The translations under genes were made by a program, and so were the position numbers. Positions 1 through 5,754 of a stretch of 8,014 nucleotides of DNA are shown here, one piece after another. The notes under the pieces are model-generated. The model saw only the letters and a list, made by a program, of their open reading frames with translations. It made no database searches and was not told the DNA's origin. Origin of the DNA: an archaeon (lineage in GTDB: Archaea > B1Sed10-29 > WALL01); assembly GCA_030592525.1 (NCBI GenBank), contig JAUVIW010000042.1, positions 1 through 8,014 of the forward strand, written 5' to 3'. How positions within the stretch are numbered: the first letter of the stretch is position 1; each line of letters opens with the position of its first letter.

Positions 1-24
1 AAGCCAGCCAAAAAGGAGAAGTGA
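1..24 (+). CDS. 3' end of an upstream gene (partial, Lys-rich tail)
   Basis: Read from base 1, the frame gives K-P-A-K-K-E-K followed by TGA at 22-24, one base before the ATG of the protease gene. A lysine-rich C-terminal tail with this tight spacing fits the end of a co-transcribed upstream gene, and the Shine-Dalgarno of the next gene would lie inside it. Only seven codons are visible, so the product cannot be identified and the frame could be open by chance. Confidence 0.35.
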   Translation, partial: KPAKKEK

Positions 25-25
25 A

Positions 26-2131
26 ATGCGCAGGGAAATCCTCTTCGCATACGCATTCCTGATAGTCGGCGTGTTGGACACGCTTGGCTTGCTCGGCGGC
101 GCCTTTGACATCGGGGAGCGAGTAATATCCTCTGTCCTGCTGCTTTTCATGTGGTACGAGCTCGACCTCCCGAAGCACTTGTTCGGGAAAAGCAACCGAG
201 CCGAAAACATCGCGTTCCTCGGCATATTCTTCGTGCTGTCGCTCAAGAACTTGCTGTACCACTTTGGTGGATTCCTTCCGCCAGGCATTATTTCCGCGGC
301 AAGCTACTGGTCCCTAGTGGCAGGGTTTGTGGCGCTCAACGTGTTCCTCGCGTACATAGCGCTCAAAAAGGAGTTCCACAGGAAGTCCGTGCTCCAGAGC
401 GCGATACGGTTCGCACAGAACTACCTGCCAATGAAGTTCGAGAGCGACGTGCTTCAGTTCATCGCACTGAACTTCATCTCAATCACATTCTTCCTTTTCA
501 TCTTCGACCCGATATCCCAGTGGCTCCTCGTAAGCCTCGACAAGTCACTGATTGTAATCGCCCTCGCGTACCTCGCGTTCCACGCGCGTGATGCCCTGAA
601 ATCCAGTGTTGTGAAGAAGGTGAGTGACGCAGAGGACATGCTTGTAAAAACCCTCCTCGACGTGTTCAAGGCCAATGTGCGCCTGGCGCTCTCATTGGTC
701 GTGCTCGTGTTCCTCTTGAGCGAGATAGGCTTCTTCCTCGTCCCGCTTTTCACCGGCGCTTTTGACGCACAGATAACCGATGTCGCCGGTGGAGGCCCGT
801 ACCTCTCGGTCATGCAGCTGGCCTCACAGTCCACCGGCAGCTTCGCATTGCCTGCGTACGCACTCGCCATGCTCGCGTTCGTCCTGTTCATCTCAATACC
901 CGCTTACCTGCTTATCAGCAATGTGCTCGGAAAAAAGCCAAGCAAGAGTGCTTTCAGTGCGCTTGCCCCGATTGCCCTCGGCTCGTTCCTGTTCTATTTC
1001 GCAACAGGCCTGTTTCACGTGGAACGCATCGCTTCAAAAGCGCTAATCGGCGTCACGATGTGGCTCACACCATTCTCGCACGCGCATGAATTCTGGCTGT
1101 ACCTGTCGCTGATGGCCATGGGTACCCTTGCCGTGGCCGCTTTCCTGTCAAAGCGCGTGAAGTCCGCCGCCGGCGCCACAACCGTGCTCATCTCACTGGT
1201 GTTTTTCCTGGATTACTTCGCGAAGTACTTCGTGTCCGCCTTCGAGTACTTCTCATCACGCCTGCTCATCGACCCACTGGTAGCAGTGATATTCACGAAC
1301 TATCTCCTCGTGACAATAGTGTTCTTCGCCGTGACCGCGATGGCGTTCATGCGCTTCTGCTCAAAGGCAGCGGTCCAGCTCATGAAAGGCTACGAGAGCA
1401 CACTGGTGTACCTGCTTGCGGTGGGGTTCATCGTTGCGATGATGGCATTCAAGCCACAGGCAATAGGGTTTGGCGCGGTGGAGCTTATCGAGGTGCTCAC
1501 CCGCCCCGCGCTCATCGGCTTCATTGTTCTGGCGGGCATGGCTCTCGCGGCAAGAAAAAAGAGGGAGTTCGCAGGGCTCGCGATGTTCTTCATCGCGAAC
1601 GCGCTCATACTGTTCATCGCGCACATTGCGTTTGCCGGCCTCTCCTGGATGCCCGGCTACGATATTCTCTCATTGTTGCTGCCCGGCATCGTGATGCTCG
1701 TGTTCTCATGGATGTGGCTCAACCCCAAGAAAGTTACGTGGGGCGGTGCGCTCGCCGCAGCCCTTATCGGGCTCGCTGTTGGTGCGCTGTCATTCGTTTC
1801 CGGGGAAACGGCGTCGCTCGTGTTCGTTGAGTCGCCGTGGGCATGGATAGTGCTGTTCTCCGCGTTCACCGCACTCGCAGAGGAAGCGTTTTTCAGGGGG
1901 CTTTTGTATGGTGCGCTGCGCGAAAAGAACTCGTTCATGAAGAGCGCGGTGGTCTCATCAGTGTTTTTTGTGGGTGCGCACCTCGCAAAGTTCCCGGGTG
2001 TTGAAGTGGTCGCATCCCTGTTTGTGGCGGGAATGGCTTTTGCGTGGATACGGGAAAAGCACTCAATAATGCTTGCCGTGACAGCGCACTTCCTGTCGAA
2101 CGTTGTGCTGCTAACGCTTCTTTACATTTAG
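26..2131 (+). CDS. CPBP-family intramembrane metalloprotease with a very long membrane N-terminal region
   Basis: This is an integral membrane protein of 701 residues with roughly sixteen hydrophobic segments. The last ~90 residues carry the CPBP (CAAX protease/bacteriocin-processing, Abi) motifs in order: EExxxR as E619-E620-A-F-F-R624, FxxxH as F648-V-G-A-H652, and HxxxN as H688-F-L-S-N692. In the Rce1/Abi family these residues form the glutamate/histidine active site within the membrane; that they do so here is inferred. CPBP proteins are usually 200-300 residues. Here about 500 hydrophobic residues precede the protease domain, and I do not recognise a family in them. Charged loops near residues 113-118 and 191-206 break up the N-terminal half. 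The start at 26 is supported by AAGGAG at 13-18, seven bases upstream. The substrate is unknown; prenyl-protein processing or bacteriocin/pilin-type maturation are family-level guesses only. The gene is probably co-transcribed with the gene to its left. Confidence 0.88.
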   Translation: MRREILFAYAFLIVGVLDTLGLLGGAFDIGERVISSVLLLFMWYELDLPKHLFGKSNRAENIAFLGIFFVLSLKNLLYHFGGFLPPGIISAASYWSLVAGFVALNVFLAYIALKKEFHRKSVLQSAIRFAQNYLPMKFESDVLQFIALNFISITFFLFIFDPISQWLLVSLDKSLIVIALAYLAFHARDALKSSVVKKVSDAEDMLVKTLLDVFKANVRLALSLVVLVFLLSEIGFFLVPLFTGAFDAQITDVAGGGPYLSVMQLASQSTGSFALPAYALAMLAFVLFISIPAYLLISNVLGKKPSKSAFSALAPIALGSFLFYFATGLFHVERIASKALIGVTMWLTPFSHAHEFWLYLSLMAMGTLAVAAFLSKRVKSAAGATTVLISLVFFLDYFAKYFVSAFEYFSSRLLIDPLVAVIFTNYLLVTIVFFAVTAMAFMRFCSKAAVQLMKGYESTLVYLLAVGFIVAMMAFKPQAIGFGAVELIEVLTRPALIGFIVLAGMALAARKKREFAGLAMFFIANALILFIAHIAFAGLSWMPGYDILSLLLPGIVMLVFSWMWLNPKKVTWGGALAAALIGLAVGALSFVSGETASLVFVESPWAWIVLFSAFTALAEEAFFRGLLYGALREKNSFMKSAVVSSVFFVGAHLAKFPGVEVVASLFVAGMAFAWIREKHSIMLAVTAHFLSNVVLLTLLYI

Positions 2132-2655
2132 CAATTGTAGGTTGCAGCCCCTATTGATGGCCCATAAAGTGTTCCGCTGCCGGTGACATCCTTGGCGTAC
2201 ACACAGCTATTACTTATGGGGAGTTCGTTACCCGCACATGCGTCTGAACCAGTTGCCTTAGTGAGGCTCCCACTATCCATAATTTCATGGTCGCCACCTG
2301 GTTCCACATCAGTTAGGGGGATGGTGCCGATGTTCCATACAACCAGCTCACCGTCTTGGCACATAGCTGAGATGAGACCCGGCCCTTTTGATACTGGACC
2401 TGTGTAGCCTGTTTCTGAATCATCGCTGTATCCAGGTTCGTTATAGCCCTGTGGCTGTGCGGTTGGTTGTTTGGTTGCGAGACCACCCACCCAAAAGTAT
2501 TGTCCAACAACAACAATCGCAATTAGGCCGAGGGCAAGAATACCTAGCACGAACATAATCACTACGATGATGACTAGTTTGCTCATCCCCTCCTTTTTTG
2601 GTGGAGCTGATGATGATGGCATTCCGCCTCCGGGCGATGGGCTTATTGTTTGCAT
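2128..2655 (-). CDS. Pilin-like single-span surface protein
   Basis: The 175-residue protein begins with a flexible Pro/Ser/Gly segment (1-19), then K20-K21-E22-G23, a strongly hydrophobic span (about 27-51), a Gln/Pro/Gly/Tyr-rich linker (62-93), and a C-terminal domain with four cysteines (C99, C140, C151 and the last residue C175). The domain contains C-Q-D-G-E-L-V-V-W-N-I-G-T, reminiscent of the beta-sandwich region of archaeal pilin/archaellin-like proteins; this resemblance is judged by eye. The four cysteines could form two disulphides outside the cell. The KEG before the hydrophobic stretch could be a class III (prepilin peptidase) site, but the usual Gln after the cleavage point is absent, so it may simply be an uncleaved anchor. 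The start at 2655 lies about 25 bases from a TATA box, fitting a leaderless mRNA. The gene is poorer in GC than its neighbours (48-50% in two lines), which may signal transfer. Confidence 0.72.
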   Translation of the reverse strand: MQTISPSPGGGMPSSSAPPKKEGMSKLVIIVVIMFVLGILALGLIAIVVVGQYFWVGGLATKQPTAQPQGYNEPGYSDDSETGYTGPVSKGPGLISAMCQDGELVVWNIGTIPLTDVEPGGDHEIMDSGSLTKATGSDACAGNELPISNSCVYAKDVTGSGTLYGPSIGAATYNC

Positions 2656-2675
2656 ACGCTCATTACTCTCGTGGC

Positions 2676-2684
2676 TTATTTAAG
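2676..2684 (-). promoter_or_regulatory. TATA box for the pilin-like gene
   Basis: Read on the minus strand the site is CTTAAATAA, centred 25 bases before the ATG at 2655. That spacing places the transcription start at or next to the start codon, so the mRNA would be leaderless; no convincing Shine-Dalgarno precedes this ATG. Alternatively, ATATAAAA at 2700-2693, the complement of the neighbouring divergent box, could be used and would give a leader of about 15 bases. Confidence 0.5.
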
Positions 2685-2692
2685 TGTTTATG

Positions 2693-2701
2693 TTTTATAT
2701 A
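2693..2701 (+). promoter_or_regulatory. TATA box for the DedA-family gene
   Basis: TTTTATATA is a close match to the archaeal TATA consensus. Its centre is about 26 bases before the ATG at 2724, so transcription should begin at the start codon. The bases between (2702-2723) contain no Shine-Dalgarno at a usable distance, which agrees with leaderless translation. Confidence 0.65.
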
Positions 2702-2723
2702 GTTCTGCGGAGAGTTCTTTCAC

Positions 2724-3233
2724 ATGGACATCGTTGCCATTGCACAGGCTCTCGTAACCGACTTCGGGGTTCTCGGAGTCTTCGCCGCGACAGCGATCCT
2801 GAACGCAAGCATCATACTCCCCCTGCCCGCCGACCTCATCGTGTTCACGGCAGGCGCGATGTCAAACTCAGACATCCTCTTCAACCCAATCACAATCGGG
2901 CTCTTCGGTGGCCTGGGCTCCGCCGTCGGCGAGCTCACCGGCTACATCCTCGGCCGGGGGATGAACAAGCTCGTTCTCCGCAAGCACCATGTTCCCGGCT
3001 TCGCGACAGCAGAAGAGTACTTCAACAAGTACGGGTTCTGGGGCATTGCCTTTTTTTCGCTCACGCCGCTGCCGATGGACATCATGGGGCTTTTCGCCGG
3101 AGCAGTCAAGTACGATGTGCACAAGTTCTTTGCAGCCGCGCTCCTCGGCAAAATACCCCGCTGCCTGCTGCTCGCGTTCGCCGGCTACGCCGGAATGAGC
3201 ATAGTGCTCAATGTTTTTCAGTGGTCCATCTGA
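2724..3233 (+). CDS. DedA/VTT-domain (SNARE-associated) membrane protein
   Basis: The 169-residue membrane protein shows the VTT (DedA/YqaA/TMEM41-type) pattern: L32-P-L-P-A-D37 in the first re-entrant region, the signature G69-E-L-T-G-Y-I-L-G-R78, then F111-S-L-T-P-L-P-M-D119 leading to G122-L-F-A-G126, and F135-F136 followed by G142-K-I-P-R146. These positions match the family's conserved acidic, proline, glycine and arginine residues. DedA proteins are linked to lipid-carrier flipping, scrambling and membrane-potential maintenance; which role applies here cannot be read from the sequence. The length is near the short end for the family. The ATG at 2724 is set by the TATA box 26 bases upstream. 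The gene stands alone: its stop is followed 47 bases later by a gene with its own promoter, and the gene to its left runs the other way. Confidence 0.88.
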   Translation: MDIVAIAQALVTDFGVLGVFAATAILNASIILPLPADLIVFTAGAMSNSDILFNPITIGLFGGLGSAVGELTGYILGRGMNKLVLRKHHVPGFATAEEYFNKYGFWGIAFFSLTPLPMDIMGLFAGAVKYDVHKFFAAALLGKIPRCLLLAFAGYAGMSIVLNVFQWSI

Positions 3234-3234
3234 C

Positions 3235-3256
3235 AAAAGCCTTTTAAATGGCTTTT
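3235..3256 (+). promoter_or_regulatory. TATA box of the surface-protein operon inside a near-perfect 22-base palindrome
   Basis: The arms AAAAGCC (3235-3241) and GGCTTTT (3250-3256) are perfect inverted repeats. The eight bases between them, TTTTAAAT (3242-3249), form a TATA box. Of the eleven base pairs in the palindrome only one (3242/3249) is mismatched. The box centre is about 35 bases before the ATG at 3281, so a leader of roughly nine bases is predicted, with GGTG at 3272-3275 as a weak ribosome-binding element. The palindrome could be an operator overlapping the TATA box, or a hairpin ending the upstream DedA transcript, which stops at 3233. Confidence 0.55.
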
Positions 3257-3280
3257 GCATTGGTTCTCCCTGGTGTTCTA

Positions 3281-4597
3281 ATGAACAAAATACTATCAAC
3301 AGCGCTGCTCGTGTGCCTGTTGTCCGCAACCGCTCTCGCACTGCCAATGTTCGAGGAGACTGAGGACGCACGCATGCAGTACCGCTACTCAATCATGTTC
3401 GCCAGGTCCGAAGCCCACAAGATAGGCATGGAAGCGGTGCTTGACTACCTCGGCGACGATGCTACAGAGGAGCTCCAGGCGCCTTACAACGACTTCGTTG
3501 GGCACTATGGCGACCTCGAGACAGCCAAGAACAGCGTGGACTTTGATTCATTGTGGGACATTCGCCTCGCTATGATTGCCGAGGCAGAGCGCTTCCGCAC
3601 AGAGGCACGCAGCATACTTGGTGATGACACTGCCGGCGCCCGCGCAGCAGTCACTGCCGCGCTCCTTGACCAGGAAGACTACCTTGCCACACTCGAAGAG
3701 GTGGTGTACGACGAGCACGTGAACGTGCTGTTCGCGATATTCGACGCCGATGTCGGCGCGTTCGAGAACAAGTTCGCCGAGTTCAGGGGCAGGGGCATGG
3801 ACCCGTCAGAGCTTGAGGTAAAGCTCGCAGAAATCGAGGCGCGCCGCACACTGCTCGAAGACAATGTGAAGGCTGCGTACGACTCATGCATCGGTGACCT
3901 CATACTTGTTTGTGATACTGCCGAACACACTGATTATGTGGCGTACCGCAACGAGACGAACAACAAGTTCCGGGAGCTCCGTGGCGAGACGAACAAGTTC
4001 ATGAACCGCGGGTGGATTGACTCTTCGCGCAAGCGCGTTGACGACGCCATTGCCAAGCTCGATGACCACCCTGATGTTGACACGTCCGAGCTCGAGGCAA
4101 AGCTCAACGACATACTATCTGTTTTGGACGAGGCTGAAGCAGCCCTGGACAACGAGGATTTCAGCACAATGCAGGAGAAGCTCCACGAGTCCCGCGACCT
4201 GTTCCGCGAGTATGTGCAGGACGCGCGTGACATCCTGAAGAAGACAATACACACAGCCCGCTTGGGCGCTCTTGAAGCCACTGTCTCAACTGTAGGGGAC
4301 AGGATACAGGCGTTTGCCGACAAAGGGGCTGACACGACCGGGCATGAGGATGAGCTCGCGAACGCCGAAGCCGCCCTTGAGGAAGCCGGAACGCTTTGCG
4401 CTTCAGGTGACCTTGAGGGGTGTGCCAGTAAGATGGACGAGGTGCTAGAGAGCCTGAAGCTCATCAAGGCGCTTCCGGTTCCGACGCATGCCGGCCCGGG
4501 CGGTGGCCCGCCCGAGGCAGACGGCATTATCATCGGTGGGCTTGATTCCGTTGCGGTTGACAGCCCTGTTGTTAACAGCACGGAGGTGAGCTTATGA
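3281..4597 (+). CDS. Secreted alpha-helical protein with three degenerate repeats
   Basis: The frame is open from an ATG at 3248, but that codon lies within the TATA box region. The start at 3281 gives a clean signal peptide (M-N-K, hydrophobic core, then A-T-A-L-A, cleavage near residue 20) and a 438-residue product. The mature protein is acidic and almost entirely helical, with coiled-coil-like Leu/Ala/Glu patterns. Three related modules start at D174 (D-P-S-E-L-E), D267 (D-T-S-E-L-E) and D351 (D-T-T-G-H-E), each preceded by a helix ending in an RG/KG or similar turn. Modules two and three align without gaps for about 40 residues. Cysteine pairs C203/C211 and C373/C381 have identical C-x7-C spacing. 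The C-terminal ~40 residues are Pro/Gly/Val-rich with no membrane anchor. The ATGA overlap with the next gene indicates an operon with that lipoprotein. I do not recognise a family; an extracellular structural or binding role is inferred only from export and architecture. Confidence 0.82.
   Translation: MNKILSTALLVCLLSATALALPMFEETEDARMQYRYSIMFARSEAHKIGMEAVLDYLGDDATEELQAPYNDFVGHYGDLETAKNSVDFDSLWDIRLAMIAEAERFRTEARSILGDDTAGARAAVTAALLDQEDYLATLEEVVYDEHVNVLFAIFDADVGAFENKFAEFRGRGMDPSELEVKLAEIEARRTLLEDNVKAAYDSCIGDLILVCDTAEHTDYVAYRNETNNKFRELRGETNKFMNRGWIDSSRKRVDDAIAKLDDHPDVDTSELEAKLNDILSVLDEAEAALDNEDFSTMQEKLHESRDLFREYVQDARDILKKTIHTARLGALEATVSTVGDRIQAFADKGADTTGHEDELANAEAALEEAGTLCASGDLEGCASKMDEVLESLKLIKALPVPTHAGPGGGPPEADGIIIGGLDSVAVDSPVVNSTEVSL
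4582..4589 (+). promoter_or_regulatory. Strong Shine-Dalgarno for the lipoprotein gene
   Basis: GGAGGTGA is a full match to the archaeal anti-Shine-Dalgarno. It ends four bases before the ATG at 4594 and lies inside the last codons of the preceding gene. It fixes the lipoprotein start and supports translation of the second cistron from the same mRNA. Confidence 0.8.
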
Positions 4598-4875
4598 AGC
4601 GGTTGCTTGCACTGTTCGCAGTGGCGATGCTCGTCGTCCTGGTGGCCGGCTGCATTGGTGGAGGAGGGGAAAAGCCCACCACGCCGAGCACTCCTGGCGT
4701 GGCGCCGGACACGGCGCCCGACACGACACCCTCAACGCCGGACACCACACCCTCAACACCGGCTGACACCGGCGTTCCTGAGAGTGGGGATGAGCTGCCT
4801 GCTGTAGGGGAAGAAGTTGAGGTCGAGGGCCTCGATGACAGCGCGGAAGACATTGACTTCGGCGGAGTAATCTAA
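4594..4875 (+). CDS. Small Thr/Pro-rich lipoprotein
   Basis: The 93-residue protein begins with M-K-R, a hydrophobic core and the lipobox V-A-G-C20, followed by I-G-G-G-G. That predicts export and lipid anchoring at C20. Residues 28-60 are Thr/Pro/Asp-rich, including two consecutive copies of D-T-T-P-S-T-P, a typical surface-spacer composition that may carry O-linked sugars. The C-terminal third is strongly acidic (E-E-V-E-V-E-G and D-D-S-A-E-D-I-D). There is no recognisable catalytic domain. Its ATG overlaps the stop of the secreted helical protein (ATGA), so the two are almost certainly co-translated. One possibility is that the lipoprotein is a membrane-tethered partner of that exported protein, but nothing in the sequence proves contact. 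Confidence 0.83.
   Translation: MKRLLALFAVAMLVVLVAGCIGGGGEKPTTPSTPGVAPDTAPDTTPSTPDTTPSTPADTGVPESGDELPAVGEEVEVEGLDDSAEDIDFGGVI
4720..4761 (+). repeat. Two tandem 21-base units in the lipoprotein spacer
   Basis: Bases 4720-4740 and 4741-4761 are near-identical 21-base copies differing at two positions. Each encodes D-T-T-P-S-T-P. The copy is in frame, so expansion or contraction would change spacer length without breaking the gene. Confidence 0.8.
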
Positions 4876-4883
4876 AACACCAT

Positions 4884-4901
4884 TGGGGCCTACGGGCCCC
4901 A
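4884..4901. terminator. GC-rich hairpin between convergent genes
   Basis: TGGGGCC and GGCCCCA form a perfect 7-bp stem around a TACG loop, nine bases after the lipoprotein stop. On the plus strand it is followed by a T-rich run (4902-4914). On the minus strand, after the Nudix gene, it is followed by a TTTT. It could end transcripts from both sides. Archaeal termination depends mainly on T-runs, so the role of the stem is uncertain. Confidence 0.6.
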
Positions 4902-4912
4902 TTTCTATTTCT

Positions 4913-5344
4913 TTAGTGCTTGTACACTGAGTTGTCCAAGTAGTTCTTGATGACTTTCAGGCTCGGTGGGAACACTTTCTCTGGCAAGGAGTCCAAGTGG
5001 AACCACTTCCAGTCAGTTATCTCGTCAGGCTCCATCACCGCCGGCTCGCCATCGAACTCGTTCACTATGAACCCGACAGTCACATAATGCTTGTCGTGCA
5101 GTATTTCATCAGTGACGCTGATGACCTCAGCGTCTATTACCTGAATACCAGTCTCTTCCTTGACTTCGCGCGCCATCGCCTCGTACAAGCGCTCCTTGAA
5201 GTCCACCTTGCCGCCGGGCATTGTCCACGTGCCCTCGCCGTGCAGCTCGCTGTCCGCCTTCTTGGGGTCATCATGCCTCTTCCCCAGGAGCACTTTGCCG
5301 TCGTGCAGTATCATGGCGCCAATGCCTACTTTTGCGTGAGTCAT
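4913..5344 (-). CDS. Nudix hydrolase (nucleotide-pyrophosphatase type)
   Basis: The 143-residue protein carries a complete Nudix box from G45 to I67: G, five residues, E51, seven residues, then R59-E-V-K-E-E-T-G-I67. The metal-binding glutamates E60, E63 and E64 are intact. Flanking features are G7-I-G-A near the first strand, G-K-V-L-L-G-K-R23, H35-G-E-G-T-W-T-M-P-G-G45 and a C-terminal W-K-W-F motif. The overall layout resembles NUDT15/MutT-like enzymes that hydrolyse nucleoside triphosphates, including damaged ones, but Nudix substrates cannot be assigned from the box alone. The length is typical. The ATG at 5344 sits about 26 bases from the TATA-like element at 5367-5374, and the codons before it carry no Shine-Dalgarno, so a leaderless mRNA is likely. 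The gene diverges from the small membrane protein gene at 5397. Confidence 0.92.
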   Translation of the reverse strand: MTHAKVGIGAMILHDGKVLLGKRHDDPKKADSELHGEGTWTMPGGKVDFKERLYEAMAREVKEETGIQVIDAEVISVTDEILHDKHYVTVGFIVNEFDGEPAVMEPDEITDWKWFHLDSLPEKVFPPSLKVIKNYLDNSVYKH

Positions 5345-5366
5345 AACGCCTATGGGGCAGGGAAGG

Positions 5367-5374
5367 TTTTTATT
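5367..5374. promoter_or_regulatory. Possible shared TATA box for two divergent genes
   Basis: The plus strand reads TTTTTATT, and the minus strand AATAAAAA. The centre (5370.5) is 26.5 bases from both the Nudix ATG (5344, minus) and the membrane protein ATG (5397, plus), the normal archaeal distance from TATA to transcription start. Purine-rich bases lie upstream on both strands (GGGAAGG on plus, GGGGGAGAACC on minus), where the TFB recognition element would sit. No second box is visible between the two genes. Confidence 0.5.
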
Positions 5375-5396
5375 GGTTCTCCCCCTTGAGGGGGGT

Positions 5397-5747
5397 ATGG
5401 CAGTCGAAAACGGTTTCTCAAAGCACGCCTATGACTTTGGCTTTTTGGGCGCGGGCATCATGTTCATGGTGCTGGGCTCGATGTTTTACAAGGAGCTGAT
5501 GCCCTTTGCCTACGGCATTCTTGGTTTCGCACTCATCGCGAACATTTATTTCATGGATTACTGGCTTGCGGCATACAAGTGCGGCACAGTGTCCCCACAC
5601 TGGGCCAACAAGGTCGGCTTCATCGGCACGCTGCTCCTATTGTTTTACTTCGGCATCCAGAGCCCGCTCATACCGCTCAAGGAAGTGTTCCTCGTGCTCA
5701 GCGTAATCCTCATGATACCGTACATCATGAAGAAGCTCAGCGGCTAA
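5397..5747 (+). CDS. Small four-span membrane protein of unknown function
   Basis: The protein has 116 residues and about four transmembrane segments (14-30, 35-57, 72-89, 95-111), with a short polar loop containing C62 and H68 and a basic end (K112-K113). The frame is open from an ATG at 5352, but that region contains the TATA-like element and would encode an unlike extension (M-G-Q-G-R-F-L-L). The ATG at 5397, 26 bases after the TATA centre, is therefore preferred. GAGG at about 5389-5392 could act as a weak Shine-Dalgarno if a leader exists. I recognise no family or catalytic motif. It converges on the relic at 5755 with seven bases between, so its transcript likely runs into the antisense of that region. 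Confidence 0.72.
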   Translation: MAVENGFSKHAYDFGFLGAGIMFMVLGSMFYKELMPFAYGILGFALIANIYFMDYWLAAYKCGTVSPHWANKVGFIGTLLLLFYFGIQSPLIPLKEVFLVLSVILMIPYIMKKLSG

Positions 5748-5754
5748 GCAACCA

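Noticed and set aside
2128..2586. Internal start at residue 24 of the pilin-like protein, preceded by AAGGAGG
   Set aside because: The purine run ends only about two bases from the ATG, too close for normal ribosome binding. It is also explained by the Lys-Lys-Glu-Gly codons, and the upstream ATG matches the TATA spacing.
3248..3280. Longer start for the secreted helical protein at 3248
   Set aside because: This ATG overlaps the TATA box, would lie upstream of the predicted transcription start, and would bury the clean signal peptide that begins at 3281.
3934..4581. Long open frame antisense to the helical protein gene (about 215 codons)
   Set aside because: It is a Ser/Ala-rich shadow produced by the GC-rich codons of the plus-strand gene, with no promoter, ribosome site or domain pattern.
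4720..4761. Tandem repeats as a CRISPR-like or regulatory array
   Set aside because: There are only two adjacent units with no spacers, and they are in frame, encoding a Thr/Pro protein spacer.
5352..5396. Longer start for the small membrane protein at 5352
   Set aside because: The extension covers the TATA-like element and is upstream of the predicted transcript start; 5397 fits the promoter spacing.
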